Assembly: GCF_026210795.1 (NCBI RefSeq)
Contig: NC_089441.1
Span: 1,178,001 to 1,242,000 of the forward strand
DNA: 64,000 nt
DNA from: Rhizophagus irregularis
Lineage: Eukaryota; Glomeromycota; Glomeromycetes; Glomerales; Glomeraceae
Direction of reading: 5' to 3'
A program made the position numbers and the translations under genes. Below, piece after piece: positions 61,524 to 64,000 of this stretch (positions are counted from its first letter, which is position 1; every line of letters starts with the position of its first letter). Below the pieces are notes generated by a model. It saw nothing but the letters and a program-made list of their open reading frames with translations, searched no databases and was not told where the DNA came from.

Positions 61524-62349
61524 TTTTTTTTTTTTTTTTTTTGTTAAACGTATTTATTTATTTTATTAGTAATAATAACGCATCATTTTACATAATAATT
61601 ATAAAATTTATACATTGAAATTCAAAATCATACAATAATGAATCTCTTCATAACAAAGCATGGGTTATCTAACCAAGGCGCGGATAAGCGTAACCAAAGT
61701 GTTAATAAATCTATAAACTATCTCGCTATCTAAAAATAAACTAAACTAAATATTATTATGTATTGATCAAATTACTAATTATATTGTTACCTATCCTATG
61801 TCTATTCAAGCTTCCTAAACTAAATACGTCATTTTTAATTTTATTTTCTAAATCGGTTTTTATCAAATTTTTTATTTTCTTTTTGTTTTTTGATTTATCT
61901 AATTTTCTTGTATCTGTTTCCTTATCCTCCGAATCATCGTCAGCATCCCTCTTTTTCCTTTTAAGATCTTTAAATATACCCATTTGTTTCTCTATTTCTG
62001 TCGTCTTGTTACATCTTTCCTTCCATATGTGTTCTTGTATTTTTGTCAAATATAGATCGAAAATATCTCTCAAGATTGTTTTAAATGAACTATTTTTACA
62101 TACATTCATCCATTTTTCATTAATAATTCCTCTTGTAATTTCCCTGATCATATTGTGCAAAATCATGATATTAGATCGATTGGTCAATATGTCCATTAAA
62201 TTTTCTTTAAATTCTTTTATTTCGTTCACGTCTTCGTCCATCATTACATATTCACATATTTCTTCAATACTATCACTGAATAACTTGCTCTCATTATAAA
62301 TACCATTTTTTCCGCAAGACCATATATGTTCCCACGTCTCTATCTCTAC

Positions 62350-63044
62350 TAGGGTTGGATCGGTCCTAGCAAAGACCGGTCCTGCGTCAGTCTTGGGACC
62401 GGTCTTCACGGTCTTCGGTCTGAGATCTGAGGACCGGTCTGGACCGGGACCGATCTTATATTATTAATATCCAATAAAAATGAGCCAAATTTTTGTGCTT
62501 ATGTACTTCTAGGGCACGGTTTTTGCCAAAACCGATTATCAGTTCGGTTTTTAACATTTTCGCAACATTTTTTATTAAAAAAATGTGCAAAAACCTTTTT
62601 TTCGTGAAATTATTAATAAAAAACGTTTTTGTAACGTTTCCTATTAATAAAATAATTAAAAAACGTGCGAAAACGTTTTTTTATTAAATTACTTAATAAA
62701 AAACGCTGCAAAACGTTAATTACTTAATAAAAACGTTTTTGCAACGTTGTTTGTTAAAATAATTAAAAACGTTTGCGAAAAACATTTTTTTTTATGAACT
62801 TATTAATAAAAAACATTTTCGCAACGTTTTCTATTAAAATAATTAAAAAACGTTGCGAAACGTTGTTTATTTGTTAAATTACATGTTAAAAAACGTTTCA
62901 CAACGTTCTTTAATGTTTTAGAGGTCTTAAAATCATGGGGACAAAATTTCTTGAATTTAAATCGGTCCAGTCCCAGTCCGATCTGGTCCAGGTTGAAAGA
63001 CCGGTCTTTTTGGGACCGGACCGGACCAGACCGATCCAACCCTA
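62350..63044. mobile_element. hAT-like MITE, 695 bp, exact 8-bp TSD
   Basis: The element starts TAGGGTTGGATCGGTC and ends with its perfect complement. ATCTCTAC flanks both sides (62342-62349 and 63045-63052). Subterminal zones are full of GACCGG/CCGGTC motifs, as hAT transposase-binding regions often are. The centre (62560-62915) is a degenerate array of AACGTTTTT..GCAACG repeats about 60 bases apart. No coding capacity. Confidence 0.9.
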
Positions 63045-63587
63045 ATCTCTACTATGCATCTAGGACATTTCGTATTCTGAATTCCCCAAACTTTCCTTTC
63101 GTATAAGCGCTCATAAGTGGGTAATATCTTTAAGAAATTTTTAACTCTAAATGATCTTATTGATGCATCTATCCTATTCGTAACATTTCTTTTTGTTGAA
63201 ATTTCATTATTAATCAGTCTAAACGTTTCTTTCCAATCAATCATTACATTGGCTCCATTACATTCCACGAAACAATCTTTCACGTGATCCAATAATATTA
63301 AATCGATCCTGTTTATATTGTTACTAATTGCTTTAAAACATTTTCTATATGCACCTTCTATCAAATTATAATTCCATCTTAATGCATATTCGTCCACCGC
63401 TATATTCGAATATTTTACTACTACTTCTTTGATTGAGTGTTTACATCTGATCAATTCTTTCTTTAACGCTGGTAATTTCACACTTTTCAGCACCGCCATA
63501 TCGTTCTCTTTCTTCTCGTTGATTAGTAACTTAATATTTTTTAATTCTAAAACTGTATTAATACAATTTAAGAAAATATAACACGGA

Positions 63588-63831
63588 TAAGGTTACTTGT
63601 CTAAACCTCCTCAAAATCCTACGATTAGTTTCGTCAAAATTTTACTATAGATTTATTATAGTTTCGGCAGAGTTTCAGCAGTTTCGGCATTTATAATAAG
63701 TTTCGGCAGTTTCGTCTTTCTCCAAAGTTTCGCCAGTTTTTTAATATAACTTTAATATAGTTTCGGCAGAATTTCGCTTTTCGGCGAAACGCCATCTTGC
63801 CTAAACCCCTAGGTTTCGGCAAGCAACCTTA
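63588..63831. mobile_element. hAT-like MITE, 244 bp, exact 8-bp TSD
   Basis: The ends are TAAGGTTACTTGTC and, on the other strand, TAAGGTTGCTTGCC. AACACGGA flanks both sides (63580-63587 and 63832-63839). The interior holds at least five GTTTCGGCA copies in direct orientation. No coding capacity. It sits in the same retroelement frame as the 695-bp element. Confidence 0.88.
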
Positions 63832-64000
63832 AACACGGATCATCTAGTTCTCTTCTATTACTACCTATATTACTATATTCGATGAGCCATGTTAATATTT
63901 TATCGTCGGTCCTTAGATCCACTATCGTGTTGTCTGGTATAACCATCAAAGCTGTTATAATTCCAATGGCATAAATTTTCCTTCATTTCTTGTATTACGA

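Larger units (their letters stand above)
61756..63982 (-). pseudogene. Retroelement ORF C-terminus, split by two MITEs
   Basis: Three coding blocks are seen on the minus strand: about 63982-63832, about 63587-63045 and 62349-61756. Each junction is a hAT-like insertion with an 8-bp duplication. Skipping the insertions and one duplicate keeps a single frame across both sites: LDDPCYIF spans the first and CPRCIVEIETWEHIW the second. The blocks contain an RNase H-like region, a central helical region and a zinc-finger-like CPRC-x9-HIWSC, then a Lys-rich end (KLDKSKNKKKIKNLIK). A further stop lies in frame at 63983-63985, so the copy may have been damaged beyond the insertions. Confidence 0.6.
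61524..64000 (-). mobile_element. LINE-like retroelement, 3' part, with poly(A)
   Basis: On the minus strand an RNase H-like segment (YAIGIITALMVIPDNTIVDL) lies near the window edge. A Cys/His motif (CPRC..HIWSC) follows, then a basic C-terminus, a stop at 61756-61758, about 210 bases of 3' UTR and a 19-base A tract (61524-61542 as T on the plus strand). This order fits the end of a non-LTR element of the RNase H-bearing type. The 5' part, including any reverse transcriptase, lies outside the window. Two MITEs are nested within it. Confidence 0.65.

Overview
The window is AT-rich eukaryotic DNA with short GT-AG introns. It closely resembles the genome of an arbuscular mycorrhizal fungus (Glomeromycotina, Rhizophagus-like). 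The evidence is the gene set: TKL-like kinases with the H-x-D-x-HSGNIL catalytic loop and an N-terminal CxxC ribbon, a BTB-BACK-TLD protein, an F-box protein, a Crinkler-type relic, and many degenerate transposons. No search was run, so the organism call is inference from family recognition and composition.

Layout. 0.1-1.8 kb: 3' part of a PWWP-like gene. 5.2-5.8 kb: a Crinkler-like relic containing a truncated tRNA-Ser(UGA). 8.5-10.8 kb: an eight-exon kinase-like gene ending in a chain of tiny phase-1 exons. 11.7-13.3 kb: an F-box gene. 13.3-33 kb: about 20 kb without an intact gene, holding relics of a Ty3-type integrase and other transposon pieces. 33.0-34.2 kb: a four-exon gene of unknown function (minus). 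36.85-38.4 kb: a kinase pseudogene with two nonsense codons. 40.65-40.87 kb: a heavily decayed kinase fragment. 41.9-43.3 kb: a BTB-BACK-TLD gene. 44.5-44.9 kb: a small gene (minus). 47.1-48.7 kb: a satellite array with a 172-bp period. 49.8-53.6 kb: a kinase pseudogene (plus) and its intact relative (minus), tail to tail. 55.7-56.5 kb: a broken multi-pass membrane protein gene. 58.2-59.9 kb: another kinase gene (minus) with one frameshift. 61.5-64 kb: the 3' part of a LINE-like element (minus), interrupted by two hAT-type MITEs.

Two themes stand out. First, six kinase-derived loci lie within 64 kb in all stages from intact to fragment. In the four that keep a 3' end, the C-terminal tail is encoded by separate exons that all begin in phase 1, and all internal tail exons are multiples of three. 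The tail is therefore a modular cassette that could be varied by exon skipping. Second, non-autonomous hAT-like elements are abundant. Four have 8-bp target-site duplications and termini beginning TA(A/G). Removing the two inside the LINE-like frame restores one continuous reading frame, so both are younger than the host element.

Exon coordinates were derived by eye from splice-site consensus and reading-frame continuity. They need transcript support.
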